Shown: positions 8,778 to 16,817 of the stretch, in pieces
Position numbering within the stretch: the stretch's first letter is position 1
Layout: the number at the start of each line of letters is the position of its first letter
Origin: an uncultured Collinsella sp.
GTDB taxonomy: Bacteria; Actinomycetota; Coriobacteriia; Coriobacteriales; Coriobacteriaceae
Length of the DNA: 22,058 nucleotides
Direction: 5' to 3'
Assembly: GCA_900758845.1 (NCBI GenBank)
Contig: CAAESW010000043.1
Span: forward strand, 1 to 22,058
Notes under the pieces: model-generated
Databases searched by the model: none
Seen by the model: the letters and a program-made list of their open reading frames with translations, nothing else
What the model was told of the DNA's origin: nothing
Made by a program: the position numbers and the translations under genes

Positions 8778-9620
8778 CTACAGCACGGCGCACAACACTG
8801 CCAGCAGCGCCACGCCAGCCGCATAGACCGCATCGCGCCAGCCAAACCCGGCGCGCGCGGGCGCCGGATACGTACCGGCAAAGCCGCGGCAGAGCATGGC
8901 CTCGTCCATCGCGCGGCTGCATTCCATCGCCTTGATAAAGGTCATGCCCATGATACCCGCGATCGAATCCGTACGCGAAAATCCCTCAGGCGCACGGCCA
9001 ACGCTGCGCAGCATGACCGATTCGCACAGATTGTGCGCCGTGCGACCCAGCACCTCGATGTGCTTGAGCGCCATATCAAACGTAAAGATAACTTCGTCGG
9101 GTAGATGCAGCATCTTGAGCGCCGCCGACATGCGACTCCACGTGAGGGTCCACGAAACGCCCAGCACCAGTGACACATTAATGAAGGTCTTGAGTGCAAT
9201 CTTGAGCATGGCGCCCGCGGCAGAAGCGTCCAGCAGCAAGGCGGGCAGCGCCAGAACCACCGCGAGCCCCGCGGCAGCCAACGCCGGCACAAAAGTCGCG
9301 CGCAGTCCGCGTACGGGGCGCACGGCAACGAGCACCAGCGCAATGGCCGCCATCAACATGAGGTACAGCGGGCTTTGCGTCAGACACACGCACAGGACGC
9401 AAACGAACATCCCCACCAGACGCACCGGAGCCGAAACGCAAGAAAGGGCGCGGTCGACCATCGACCCGCCCTCGTGCGCACCTCCACCCAGGCGAACCCG
9501 CTCAAGCAGGCTCGCCAGGTGCAGGACATTCTTTTGCATCACACGATGCCGAGCCCCCGCGGGCTCGTAACGCTGCTCGACCGCAAGCCAGCTAGGCAGC
9601 TCGGCTCTTGCCATGAGCAC
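8778..9620 (-). CDS. cbiQ: ECF transporter transmembrane coupling protein CbiQ/EcfT
   Basis: The membrane protein that links the ATPase to the substrate-binding subunit in the Ni/Co importer. It has 280 residues with several hydrophobic segments (about 67-83, 86-102, 108-127, 133-160 and the C-terminal end). A cytoplasmic region in the second half includes AMLCRGFAG, corresponding to the Ala-Arg-Gly coupling motif of EcfT proteins that docks in the ATPase groove. The start is GTG at 9620, with AAGGA 5 nt upstream, or ATG at 9614; both lie inside the end of cbiM, so the two genes overlap by 23-29 bp and are probably translationally coupled. Length and topology fit CbiQ. Confidence 0.88.
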   Translation of the reverse strand: MLMARAELPSWLAVEQRYEPAGARHRVMQKNVLHLASLLERVRLGGGAHEGGSMVDRALSCVSAPVRLVGMFVCVLCVCLTQSPLYLMLMAAIALVLVAVRPVRGLRATFVPALAAAGLAVVLALPALLLDASAAGAMLKIALKTFINVSLVLGVSWTLTWSRMSAALKMLHLPDEVIFTFDMALKHIEVLGRTAHNLCESVMLRSVGRAPEGFSRTDSIAGIMGMTFIKAMECSRAMDEAMLCRGFAGTYPAPARAGFGWRDAVYAAGVALLAVLCAVL

Positions 9621-10677
9621 CGCTTTCCTTGACCGTCAGCGAGACCAGGCGGAATACGATGGTGAGCACCGCCACGCCAATCACACCCGAAAGAATATAC
9701 ATCGCGGCCTGGCCGGCAAAGCCAAGGCCTTGCTCCTCGGAATAGGCCTGCAGATAATCGCCCGTGGGCAGGGCATCGGCAAAGGTCGGGGTATCGAGAC
9801 CGACCGAAGCCTGCAGGCTGTCGTCACCAGCCTCCTGGACGGCAGTTGCGGCGCCCTCGGCGTCCCACTCACCCCAGGCGTCACCGGTGGCAAGCAAGCC
9901 CAGCGGCGTGGCCACCACGAGCACAGCGACCAGGATGAGCGTGGGGATCAGCGAGGTCTTCTTGGCAGCAGCGCCCTCGGCGGCAAGCTGGCCATCGACG
10001 GCCTCGGGACCGACGATAACGCCCGGCGCCGTCTTCTTAATGAAACCGTAGATGGCGGCCGTCGCCACGCCCTCAACCACGCCGGCGACCAGCATATGCG
10101 GGATCAACATGGCAGGAATAGCCACGGACAGTGGGAAGGGGCAGTACAGCGGCGCGCCCGAAGCGTTGGTAAAGAGCATCGGCTGAATACCAAACTCGAT
10201 TGCCGCGCACAGGGCCGCCAGGCACAGGCCGACCCAGCCGCTTACGATGGCCGAAACCGAGGTGCCCCAGCTCTTGTCGTGCAGACGGCTGTTGAGCGCA
10301 CGGAACACGATAGCAGCGGCAAACGGCAGCACGAAGGCCATGTTAAAGCAGTTGGCGCCAAAGGACAGGATGCCGCCGTCGCCAAACAGCAGTGCCTGTA
10401 GCGCCAGCGCGACCGAGACAGCAATGGCCGCGGCCTCCGGGCCCAGCAGCAGCGCGATGAGCGCGCCGCCGACGGCGTGACCCGTGGTGCCGCCGGGCAG
10501 CGGCACGTTGAACATCATGAGCAAGAAGGAAAATGCGGCGCAGATGCCCAGGAAAGCCATGTGCTCGCGATCGAGCGTGGCACGCACCTTTTTGATGCAG
10601 TGGACCCAAACGGGCACCATTGCCACTGCCATGACGGCATCCGTCTGCGGGGACAGATAATTATCTGGAATGTGCAT
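9592..10677 (-). CDS. cbiM: Ni/Co ECF substrate-binding membrane protein CbiM/NikM with NikN-like C-terminal part
   Basis: The metal-capturing subunit of the importer, 361 residues. The N-terminus MHIPDNYLSP places Met1 and His2 to chelate the metal, and GTTGHAVGG supplies His67, the position of the nickel ligand known in NikM. Hydrophobic segments continue to about residue 220. After a linker, residues about 240-350 hold a membrane helix (SLIPTLILVAVLVV), the motif TPLGLLATGDAWGEW, an acidic external loop and a last helix, resembling the CbiN/NikN/PDGLE accessory part fused to the C-terminus. ATG at 10677 follows GGGAGG. It is the first gene of the cbiMQO operon, under a promoter with a NikR-type palindrome, so nickel is the likelier substrate than cobalt. 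The family is certain, the metal inferred. Confidence 0.92.
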   Translation of the reverse strand: MHIPDNYLSPQTDAVMAVAMVPVWVHCIKKVRATLDREHMAFLGICAAFSFLLMMFNVPLPGGTTGHAVGGALIALLLGPEAAAIAVSVALALQALLFGDGGILSFGANCFNMAFVLPFAAAIVFRALNSRLHDKSWGTSVSAIVSGWVGLCLAALCAAIEFGIQPMLFTNASGAPLYCPFPLSVAIPAMLIPHMLVAGVVEGVATAAIYGFIKKTAPGVIVGPEAVDGQLAAEGAAAKKTSLIPTLILVAVLVVATPLGLLATGDAWGEWDAEGAATAVQEAGDDSLQASVGLDTPTFADALPTGDYLQAYSEEQGLGFAGQAAMYILSGVIGVAVLTIVFRLVSLTVKESGAHGKSRAA

Positions 10678-10734
10678 GCACGCCTCCCGGTTATCGGCGC
10701 ACAGAATTGCAACGCCGCTTAAATCACCTTGTCA

Positions 10735-10762
10735 GTGTTACGCATTGTAAGATTCGTAACAC
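10735..10762. promoter_or_regulatory. NikR-type operator upstream of the ECF operon
   Basis: The 28-bp palindrome has perfect arms GTGTTACG (10735-10742) and CGTAACAC (10755-10762), equal to GTGTTAC-N14-GTAACAC. This is the spacing and sequence I recall for NikR sites of the Geobacter type; the classic site also spans 28 bp. It covers roughly +5 to +32 of the predicted transcript, a position that suits repression. No nikR gene is in the window. Confidence 0.72.
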
Positions 10763-10772
10763 GCCGCGGGCT

Positions 10773-10801
10773 ATCATAGCAAAACGGCGCACTGCCGACA
10801 A
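10773..10801 (-). promoter_or_regulatory. Promoter of the ECF nickel/cobalt operon
   Basis: On the minus strand TTGTCG (10801-10796) and TATGAT (10778-10773) are 17 nt apart. Transcription would start near 10766, directly before the palindrome at 10735-10762. Confidence 0.6.
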
Positions 10802-10874
10802 AGCAGCACGCCGTTATGTAATGCGCGTGTCATATATGCAGGCTCAGCAATGCCTTTTCCAAACACTGCGGTCA

Positions 10875-10910
10875 CGCAGGGCCCCACAGCAACTGCCGAG
10901 GGGTCCTGCG
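10875..10910. other. Hairpin downstream of pheT
   Basis: CGCAGGGCCCC (10875-10885) pairs with GGGGTCCTGCG (10900-10910), one wobble on the plus strand. It begins 16 nt after the pheT stop. No U-tract follows on the minus strand, so it may stabilise the pheT mRNA end rather than terminate. Confidence 0.4.
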
Positions 10911-10925
10911 CTCCCAGCGCAAGCC

Positions 10926-13379
10926 TTATCCGCGGACCTCGCCGTTTACGCCCTTGCACACCTTGGTGACGATCTTCTGGTGCGCTTTTTCGACCTCTTC
11001 GCTGGTGAGCGTGTGGTCGTCGGAGCGATACGTAAGCGCAAAGGCCATGGACTTCTTGCCCGCTCCGATGCGGATGGGATCGCGGTAGACGTCGAACAGG
11101 CGCACGCCCTCGAGCAGCTTGCCACCGGCGCTGGTAATACGGCGCTCAAGATCCTCGCAGGTCACGGAGTTATCGACCACGATAGCAAGGTCGTGCTCAA
11201 CGGCAGGGTACTGCGAGAACTCGCGGTAGTTCTCCTGGTTGCGGGCGCCCTTGATTAGCTTGTCCAAGTCGAGCTCAAAGGCAACGACGACCTCGTCGAT
11301 GCCCATGGCTTCGCGCGCCTCGGGGTGGATCTCGCCGATCCAACCCAGCACGGTGCCGCCGGACAGAACCTCGGCCGCACGACCCGGCTGCAGGAAGGCA
11401 TAGCCCTCGCCCTCGACGGGACGGAAGCGAACCTTCTCGATGCGCAGCTGGGCAAGCAGCTCCTCGACAATGCCCTTGCCAAAGAAGAAGCGCAGCTTGC
11501 AGTACTTCATATTCCAGGACTGCTCGCTCCACTGGCCCGAGAGCACACCCGCCACGGACTTGGTCTCCTTGGGCAGGCTGGCGTTCTCGCGACCGTGGAA
11601 CAGGCTGCCGACCTCGTACAGGTGCACGTTGGGCGTACCGTGCGCCTCGTTGTAGGCCACGGACTGCAGCAGGCCCGGCAGCAGCGAACGACGCATCTCG
11701 GTCTGCTCGGCTACCAGCGGGTTCATGAGCACCACGGGGCAACCGCGGCCCTCGGTGGACATACCGATCTTCTCCAGGTCGCCCGGAGCGGCAAAGCCAA
11801 AGGTCGTGGTCTCGTTGAGGCCGCAGGCGCGCAGAATCTCGCCGACCTTGCGGGTGAGCTTCTGCTCGCGGGTCAGGCCGCCGATGTGGTTCTTGGCAGC
11901 CGGGATGGTCGCCGTCACGCGGCCCATGCCCCACAGGCGCAGGACCTCCTCGATCAGGTCGATCTCGCGCGGCAGGTCGGGACGGAAGCTCGGCGGGGTG
12001 ACCATGAAGTCCTCGCCGTCGCGCTCGACGGTGCAGCCCAGGCGAGTGAGCGAACGCTCGATAAAATCGGGCTCGATGTCGGCGCCGCAGATGGCATGCA
12101 CGCGGGCCAGACGCAGCTTAATGCTGTCGATGGTTTTGGGCGCGGGGAAAACGTCGACGTAGCCGGGAGCGACCTCGCCGCCGGCGATCTCCTCGATGAG
12201 CGCGCAGGTAACGTTGGCGACATCCACGCAACCGGTCTCATCGACCTGGCGTTCAAAGCGAATGGAGGCATCGGAGATCAGCGACAGGTCGCGGCTGGTG
12301 TGCGAAGTGCGACCGGCGTTGAAGCAGGCGCTCTCGACCATCACGTCGACGGTGTCGTCCTCGATCTCGGAATCCATGCCGCCCATAACGCCGGCCAGCG
12401 CCACGGGGCGCTCGCCGTCGGTGATGAGGCCCATGCCGGCGTCGAGCACGCGCTCCTCGCCGTCGAGGGTCGTAAACTTCTCGTCCTGTTGGGCGGCGCG
12501 AACCACCACGCGACGATGGCCATCGCGCTCGGCAAAGGTGTCCAGGTCAAAGGCGTGCAGCGGCTGACCGGTGAGCATCATCACATAGTTGGTGATGTCG
12601 ACGATGTTGTTGTGCGGGCGCACGCCCAGGGCGTTGAGGCGCTTGACCATCCAGTCGGGCGAGGGGCCGACCTTCACGTTGCGCACGATGCGGGCGACGT
12701 AGCGGTCGCACAGGCCCTCGTCGGCGATCTCGACAGAAAGCTCGTCGTCGGTCGCGCGGCCAGTCTCGGCCTTGATGGCGGGCAGCTCAACGTGGAAATC
12801 GCGGTCGAAGATGGCGCCGGTCTCGCGGGCCATGCCGATCATGGACAGGCAGTCGGGACGGTTGGGCGTGATCTCGCAGTCGAGCACGGTGTCGCTCGAG
12901 CCCACGTGCTCGGCAAACGGCATGCCGCAGGGCGTATCCTCGGGCAGGATCATGATGCCGGAGTGGTCGCCGCCCAGGCCGAGCTCGCGCGCAGAGCAGT
13001 TCATGCCCATGGACACGACGCCGCGAAGCTTGCTCTTCTTGATCTTGACGTCGCCGGGAAGCACAGCGCCGATCATTGCCGTGACGATGTGGTCGCCAGC
13101 CTCGAAGTTCTGCGCGCCGCAGACGATCTGCAGCGGAGCGGGGTTGCCGTCGGCGTCGAGATTCTTGTCGCCCACATCGACCGAGCACACATACATGTGG
13201 TCGCTATCGGGGTGCGGGGTCTTGGTGAGCACCTTGGCGGTCACCACGTGGTCGAAGGACTCGCCCACGGTGTCGATTGCCTCGACCTCGGTGCCGGTAC
13301 GGATATATTCGTCCGAAAGGGTCTTGGGATCCTCCGGAATATCGATCATGGTCTTGAGCCAGTCGTAAGAAACACGCAT
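10926..13379 (-). CDS. pheT: Phenylalanine--tRNA ligase beta subunit
   Basis: The beta subunit of the alpha2beta2 PheRS that charges tRNA-Phe; cytoplasmic. It has 817 residues, a normal full length. In order: the N-terminal region MRVSYDWLKTMIDI; an EMAP/OB-type tRNA-binding domain at about 40-150 (ending with the ARELGLGGDHSGI region); the B3/B4 editing domain at about 210-385; the B5 domain at about 400-475; a catalytic-like core at about 485-690; and the anticodon-binding ferredoxin-like FDX-ACB domain at about 720-815, near the stop. Editing of mischarged tRNA (Tyr) is known for this family. AAAGGAG lies just before the ATG. pheS is upstream in the same direction, 184 nt away, with a folded element between. 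Expression is expected to follow the pheS T-box. Confidence 0.97.
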   Translation of the reverse strand: MRVSYDWLKTMIDIPEDPKTLSDEYIRTGTEVEAIDTVGESFDHVVTAKVLTKTPHPDSDHMYVCSVDVGDKNLDADGNPAPLQIVCGAQNFEAGDHIVTAMIGAVLPGDVKIKKSKLRGVVSMGMNCSARELGLGGDHSGIMILPEDTPCGMPFAEHVGSSDTVLDCEITPNRPDCLSMIGMARETGAIFDRDFHVELPAIKAETGRATDDELSVEIADEGLCDRYVARIVRNVKVGPSPDWMVKRLNALGVRPHNNIVDITNYVMMLTGQPLHAFDLDTFAERDGHRRVVVRAAQQDEKFTTLDGEERVLDAGMGLITDGERPVALAGVMGGMDSEIEDDTVDVMVESACFNAGRTSHTSRDLSLISDASIRFERQVDETGCVDVANVTCALIEEIAGGEVAPGYVDVFPAPKTIDSIKLRLARVHAICGADIEPDFIERSLTRLGCTVERDGEDFMVTPPSFRPDLPREIDLIEEVLRLWGMGRVTATIPAAKNHIGGLTREQKLTRKVGEILRACGLNETTTFGFAAPGDLEKIGMSTEGRGCPVVLMNPLVAEQTEMRRSLLPGLLQSVAYNEAHGTPNVHLYEVGSLFHGRENASLPKETKSVAGVLSGQWSEQSWNMKYCKLRFFFGKGIVEELLAQLRIEKVRFRPVEGEGYAFLQPGRAAEVLSGGTVLGWIGEIHPEAREAMGIDEVVVAFELDLDKLIKGARNQENYREFSQYPAVEHDLAIVVDNSVTCEDLERRITSAGGKLLEGVRLFDVYRDPIRIGAGKKSMAFALTYRSDDHTLTSEEVEKAHQKIVTKVCKGVNGEVRG

Positions 13380-13466
13380 CTAGCTCTCCTTTCATACTGA
13401 AAGCCTGCGAAGAGATGCAGGTGGAAACTTCAACTTTGTGAACATTCCTTACAAAGCGAGGGTTGT

Positions 13467-13551
13467 CCAAGTGCGGCAGATCGGCCCGAAAGAGGAGCGC
13501 CGCGTACTTTGGTACGCAAGCGACGAATGAGCGCCGAGGTGCCGTGCTTGG
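13467..13551. other. Folded element in the pheS-pheT intergenic region
   Basis: Arms 13467-13478 (CCAAGTGCGGCA) and 13540-13551 (TGCCGTGCTTGG) pair over 12 positions with two G-U wobbles. Inside are TCGGC (13481-13485) with GCCGA (13533-13537), and a hairpin GCGTAC-TTTG-GTACGC (13502-13517). The wobbles form as RNA on the plus strand and become C-A mismatches on the minus strand, so the plus-strand folding is stronger although pheST is transcribed from the minus strand. It may be a dispersed repeat or an antisense RNA. Confidence 0.55.
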
Positions 13552-13563
13552 GCAAGCCGCAGC

Positions 13564-14640
13564 CTAGAACTGATTCAAGAAGCGCATATCACCCGTCATG
13601 AGAGTTCTGAGGTCCGGCAGGTCGTAGCGTAGGGCCGCGACGCGCTCGGCGCCAATACCGAAGGCGAAGCCGGTGTACTTCTCGGGGTCGATACCGCAGT
13701 TGATAAGGACGTTGGGGTCGACCATGCCGCAGCCCAGGATCTCGATCCAGCCGCTGTGCTTGCAGAAGTTGCAGCCCTTGCCGCCGCACACGTGGCAGCT
13801 CACGTCCACCTCGCAGGAAGGCTCGGTGAAGGGGAAGAAGTGCGGGCGGTAACGCGTCTTGCGATCCTCGCCAAACATGCACTTAACAAAGTAGTCGAGC
13901 GTGCCCTTGAGGTCGCCAAAAGTGATGCCCTCGTCGACGACCAGGCCCTCGATCTGGTTGAACTGCGGCAGGTGGCAGGCGTCGGCCGTGTCGGGACGAT
14001 AGACGGTGCCCGGGCAGATCATGTAGATGGGCGGCTTTTGCGACTCCATGGTGTGGATCTGCACGCCCGAGGTCTGGGTGCGAAGCAGCACGTCGGACTC
14101 GCCATGGGCGTGTGCCTCGGGGTGCGCGACGCTGCCGGGGTTGTTGTCGACCACGTAGAAGGTATCGCGGGCCGAGCGGCTCGGGTGATCCATGGGAGCA
14201 TTGAGCGCAGTGAAGTTGTAGTAGGAGGTGTCGACCATGGGGCCGGACTCGACGGTGTAGCCGATGCCGCAGAAGATGTCCTCGGCCTCCTCGATGATCT
14301 GCTTGATCAGGTGCTGGTGACCGATCTGCGGACGGATGCCCGGCAGCGTGATGTCGACGGCCTCGTGCTCGAGTGCGTGCTTGAGGGCGGCGGCCTTCAT
14401 CTCGGTGGTGCGCTCGTCAAGCATGCCCTCGATCAGCTGGCGCATCTCGTTGGCGCGCTTGCCCATCATGGGACGATCCTCGGGGGCGAGCTTGCCCATC
14501 ATGCGCATCAGGCCGGTGATGCGGCCCTTGCGGCCGAGCAGCTCAACGCGCGCAGCTTCGAGCTTGGCGGCGTCGTCGGCGCCTGCGACGAGCTCCTTGG
14601 CCTCTTCCTCGAGTTTGACCAGATCATCAATCAGACTCAT
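13564..14640 (-). CDS. pheS: Phenylalanine--tRNA ligase alpha subunit
   Basis: The catalytic alpha subunit of PheRS, 358 residues. The ATG at 14640 (MSLIDDLVKLEEEA) is preceded by AAGGGAAG; the frame is open further upstream, to 14823, but that part overlaps the T-box terminator. Residues 1-90 form the tRNA-binding coiled coil. The class II core has the DHPSRSARDTFY stretch, motif 2 around FNQIEGLVVDEG and motif 3 in GIGAERVAALRYDLPDLR (328-345). Cys282, Cys285, Cys290 and Cys293 form a CxxC-x4-CxxC cluster, common in bacterial PheS and possibly zinc-binding. Regulated by the T-box immediately upstream, and followed by pheT. Confidence 0.97.
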   Translation of the reverse strand: MSLIDDLVKLEEEAKELVAGADDAAKLEAARVELLGRKGRITGLMRMMGKLAPEDRPMMGKRANEMRQLIEGMLDERTTEMKAAALKHALEHEAVDITLPGIRPQIGHQHLIKQIIEEAEDIFCGIGYTVESGPMVDTSYYNFTALNAPMDHPSRSARDTFYVVDNNPGSVAHPEAHAHGESDVLLRTQTSGVQIHTMESQKPPIYMICPGTVYRPDTADACHLPQFNQIEGLVVDEGITFGDLKGTLDYFVKCMFGEDRKTRYRPHFFPFTEPSCEVDVSCHVCGGKGCNFCKHSGWIEILGCGMVDPNVLINCGIDPEKYTGFAFGIGAERVAALRYDLPDLRTLMTGDMRFLNQF

Positions 14641-14726
14641 GTCTTCCCTTTCGTCTCTCGCGCTCCTCGCTTGCCGAGGCGGCTGCCGCCGTCTGACGTT
14701 GCGAAAACGCGGCCCGGTTCGGTAAC

Positions 14727-14767
14727 AAAAAACCGCCCTCGGGCATGTGCATTGCCCAAGGACGGTT
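14727..14767 (-). terminator. T-box terminator in the pheS leader
   Basis: On the minus strand a stem of about 14 bp with two G-U pairs (14766-14753 with 14746-14733, loop ATGCACA) is followed by TTTTTT. Its 5' side overlaps the downstream flank of the antiterminator, as expected for transcription attenuation. Confidence 0.85.
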
Positions 14768-15003
14768 GAATTCCGCGGTACCACCTTGTTTGACCCGACG
14801 GATGTCTGGCCCGTCGCGCCCACTCTTTGCCCCTTGTCGCGAGGCTCACGGCTTCCCTACTGGGGACATCGCCGCCACTGGCCGCGCGCCCGTTGAGGTT
14901 GCTGCTCGGGAGTGAACGCTTGGCCCTTGTCACCGCAGGAAGGCTTACAGCCCATGACCTTCCCTCTCTTGCCGGCGACGCGGCGGGCAAAACCCTCTCC
15001 GTC
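14727..15003 (-). ncRNA. T-box leader (tRNA-Phe sensing) of pheST
   Basis: The conserved T-box sequence AAGGTGGTACCGCGG is at 14787-14773 on the minus strand, directly before the terminator hairpin. The upstream part folds as Stem I: GGAG near 15000 pairs with CTCC near 14910, with GAG-type internal loop sequence on the 5' side and TTC (14916-14914) on the 3' side of the specifier loop. TTC is a Phe codon, fitting pheS. Uncharged tRNA-Phe would pair with the specifier and the T-box bulge, stabilise the antiterminator and allow transcription. A TATCCT/TATAGC sequence at 15024-15014 could be the -10; no good -35 was found. Stems II and III were not resolved. Confidence 0.92.
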
Positions 15004-15145
15004 AACGCATTGGGCTATAGGATAGCACATTGTGTGGGCGTATCGCCGCGTTCCGTTTTGTTCGTGCTGGGTACAAGGCAAGTAGTTGTGCAAACTGGCC
15101 GTGCGCCCATCCGTGGCGCTCGGCTCGCGAGATTAAGGATATGGT

Positions 15146-16720
15146 ATGGGAAAGAAGCACGATAAGAAGGCCAAGCCCGCAGCGGGCAAGACGCCCAAAG
15201 GCATGAAAGTCGATAAGGCCGTCAAAAAATTCCGCAAGCTCGAGGGCAAGCTGTGGACCCGCGAGTATCTGCTCAAGATTGCCGAGTTTGACGGCGCGAC
15301 CATTGCTCCCGCCAACGGTGCCGCCGCCCGTGCCGACGCCATGGGCACCCTTGCCGGCGAGCACCATAAGCTTCTGACCAGTGAAAAGTCTGTCGAACTT
15401 GTGCGCTCGCTAGCACGCGAGACCGTCGCCGGCGGCAAGATCGACGACCCGCAGCTGCTCGACGAGATCCGCGTGCTCGGCCGCGACCAGCGCGAAGCGA
15501 GCGTCATTCCCACCGAGGAGGCCGAGGCCTGGACCAGGCTCACCTGCGAGGCCGACGCCGTGTGGCACAAGGCCAAGACGGCCAATGACTGGGCGAGCTT
15601 TGAGCCCTATGTGGATAGAATCGTCGGCCAGCTTAAGCATCAGGCCGAGCTCATGGACCCAAAGCGCGACCCGTACGATGTTTGGCTCGACCGGTACGAA
15701 CGCGGCCTTTCCGCCAAGAGCTTCGATGCGTTTTGCGATGAGGTCAAGGCGACGGTCGTGCCGCTCGTGCACGCCATCGGCGAGCGCGGACAGCAGCCCA
15801 CTGCCGACTTTTTGCACGCGCATGTGCCCGAGGCCGCCCAGCGCGCCATGAGCTTTGACCTGATGAAGCTCGTCGGCCTTAACCTGGACGACACCACACT
15901 CGCCTTTACCGAGCATCCGTTTAGCGAGGGCTTCTCGGTGGGCGACGCGCGCATTGCCACGCACATCTACGAGGACGACTGCATCTCCAACGTCTACAGC
16001 ATCATCCACGAGGCCGGTCACACCATGTACGAGCTGGGCGTCAATCCCGCCTATGCGCGCACCTGTCTGGAGGGCGGCACCTCCATGGGCATCCACGAGA
16101 GCCAGAGCCGCTTTTTCGAAAACACCGTGGGTCGCAGCCGCGCCTTTATGGGCCCGCTGCTCGAGGTACTGCGCCGCCACGCGCCCGAGGTCTATGGCAG
16201 CGCGGACGAGGATACGCTCTACCACGCCGTGAATATCGCACAGCCGTCGCTGATCCGCACCGAGGCGGACGAGCTCACCTATCCGCTGCACGTTATGGTG
16301 CGCTACGAGATTGAGCGCATGCTGTTTGCCGGCGAGGCCACGGCCAAGGACATCCCCGCGCTTTGGAATCGCTTTATGGACGAGTACCTGGGCATTCCCG
16401 TTCCCGACGACACGCACGGCTGCCTGCAGGATACGCACTGGAGCGGTGGCTCGTTTGGCTACTTCCCCACCTATGCGCTGGGCAGCGCCTACGACGCCAT
16501 GTTTGTGCCGGCCATGTGCCGCGACGGCGTCGACCTTACCGATGCCTGCGCGAGCGGTGATCTGGCGCCCGTCCGCGCCTGGCTGGGCGAGCACATTTGG
16601 CAGTGGGGCCGCGCCAAAGACGCGCCGGAGCTCATCAAGGGCGCCTGCGGCATGGCATTCGATGCTCGTTACTACTGCGGCTACCTGCAGGACAAGTTCA
16701 CCACGCTCTACGAGCTGTAA
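15146..16720 (+). CDS. M32 family metallocarboxypeptidase
   Basis: A zinc metallopeptidase of 524 residues that removes C-terminal residues from peptides; probably cytoplasmic, as no signal peptide is seen. The HExxH motif is HEAGH (288-292), with His288 and His292 as zinc ligands and Glu289 catalytic. HESQSR (317-322) gives the third ligand, Glu318. TEADELTY (372-379) followed by LHVMVRYEIE is the family signature, and GYFPTYALGSAYDA lies near the end. The first about 25 residues (MGKKHDKKAKPAAGK and on) are a Lys-rich tail not typical of the family. ATG at 15146 follows AAGGA 6 nt upstream. It is divergent from pheS and followed by a terminator, so a single-gene unit. The promoter in 15004-15145 was not identified. 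Confidence 0.94.
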   Translation: MGKKHDKKAKPAAGKTPKGMKVDKAVKKFRKLEGKLWTREYLLKIAEFDGATIAPANGAAARADAMGTLAGEHHKLLTSEKSVELVRSLARETVAGGKIDDPQLLDEIRVLGRDQREASVIPTEEAEAWTRLTCEADAVWHKAKTANDWASFEPYVDRIVGQLKHQAELMDPKRDPYDVWLDRYERGLSAKSFDAFCDEVKATVVPLVHAIGERGQQPTADFLHAHVPEAAQRAMSFDLMKLVGLNLDDTTLAFTEHPFSEGFSVGDARIATHIYEDDCISNVYSIIHEAGHTMYELGVNPAYARTCLEGGTSMGIHESQSRFFENTVGRSRAFMGPLLEVLRRHAPEVYGSADEDTLYHAVNIAQPSLIRTEADELTYPLHVMVRYEIERMLFAGEATAKDIPALWNRFMDEYLGIPVPDDTHGCLQDTHWSGGSFGYFPTYALGSAYDAMFVPAMCRDGVDLTDACASGDLAPVRAWLGEHIWQWGRAKDAPELIKGACGMAFDARYYCGYLQDKFTTLYEL

Positions 16721-16742
16721 GGCATAACCGACACGCCAACGC

Positions 16743-16781
16743 AAAGGGGACGCCGCGGAACCAATCCGCGGCGCCCCCTTT
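16743..16781. terminator. Bidirectional terminator between the M32 peptidase gene and glmM
   Basis: A stem GGGG-A-CGCCGCGGA (16746-16759) with TCCGCGGCG-C-CCCC (16765-16778), one internal mismatch and a 5-nt loop, is flanked by AAA and TTT. It lies between convergent genes and could serve both. The U-tracts are short, so efficiency is uncertain. Confidence 0.7.
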
Positions 16782-16817
16782 CCACCTAGTCGTTTAAGAA
16801 CGTCCCCAATGACTACC

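Noticed and set aside
8756..8881. Upstream extension of the ECF ATPase frame
   Set aside because: These 42 codons are Arg/Cys-rich, overlap cbiQ and have no counterpart in CbiO proteins.
11325..13400. Long open frame antisense to pheT
   Set aside because: Reverse-frame shadow of a full-length, well-recognised pheT.
14641..14823. Upstream extension of the pheS frame
   Set aside because: It runs through the T-box antiterminator and terminator, and the standard PheS start is at 14640 with a good Shine-Dalgarno.
15410..16744. Long open frame antisense to the M32 peptidase gene
   Set aside because: Covers the conserved zinc-site coding region in reverse; no recognisable domain.
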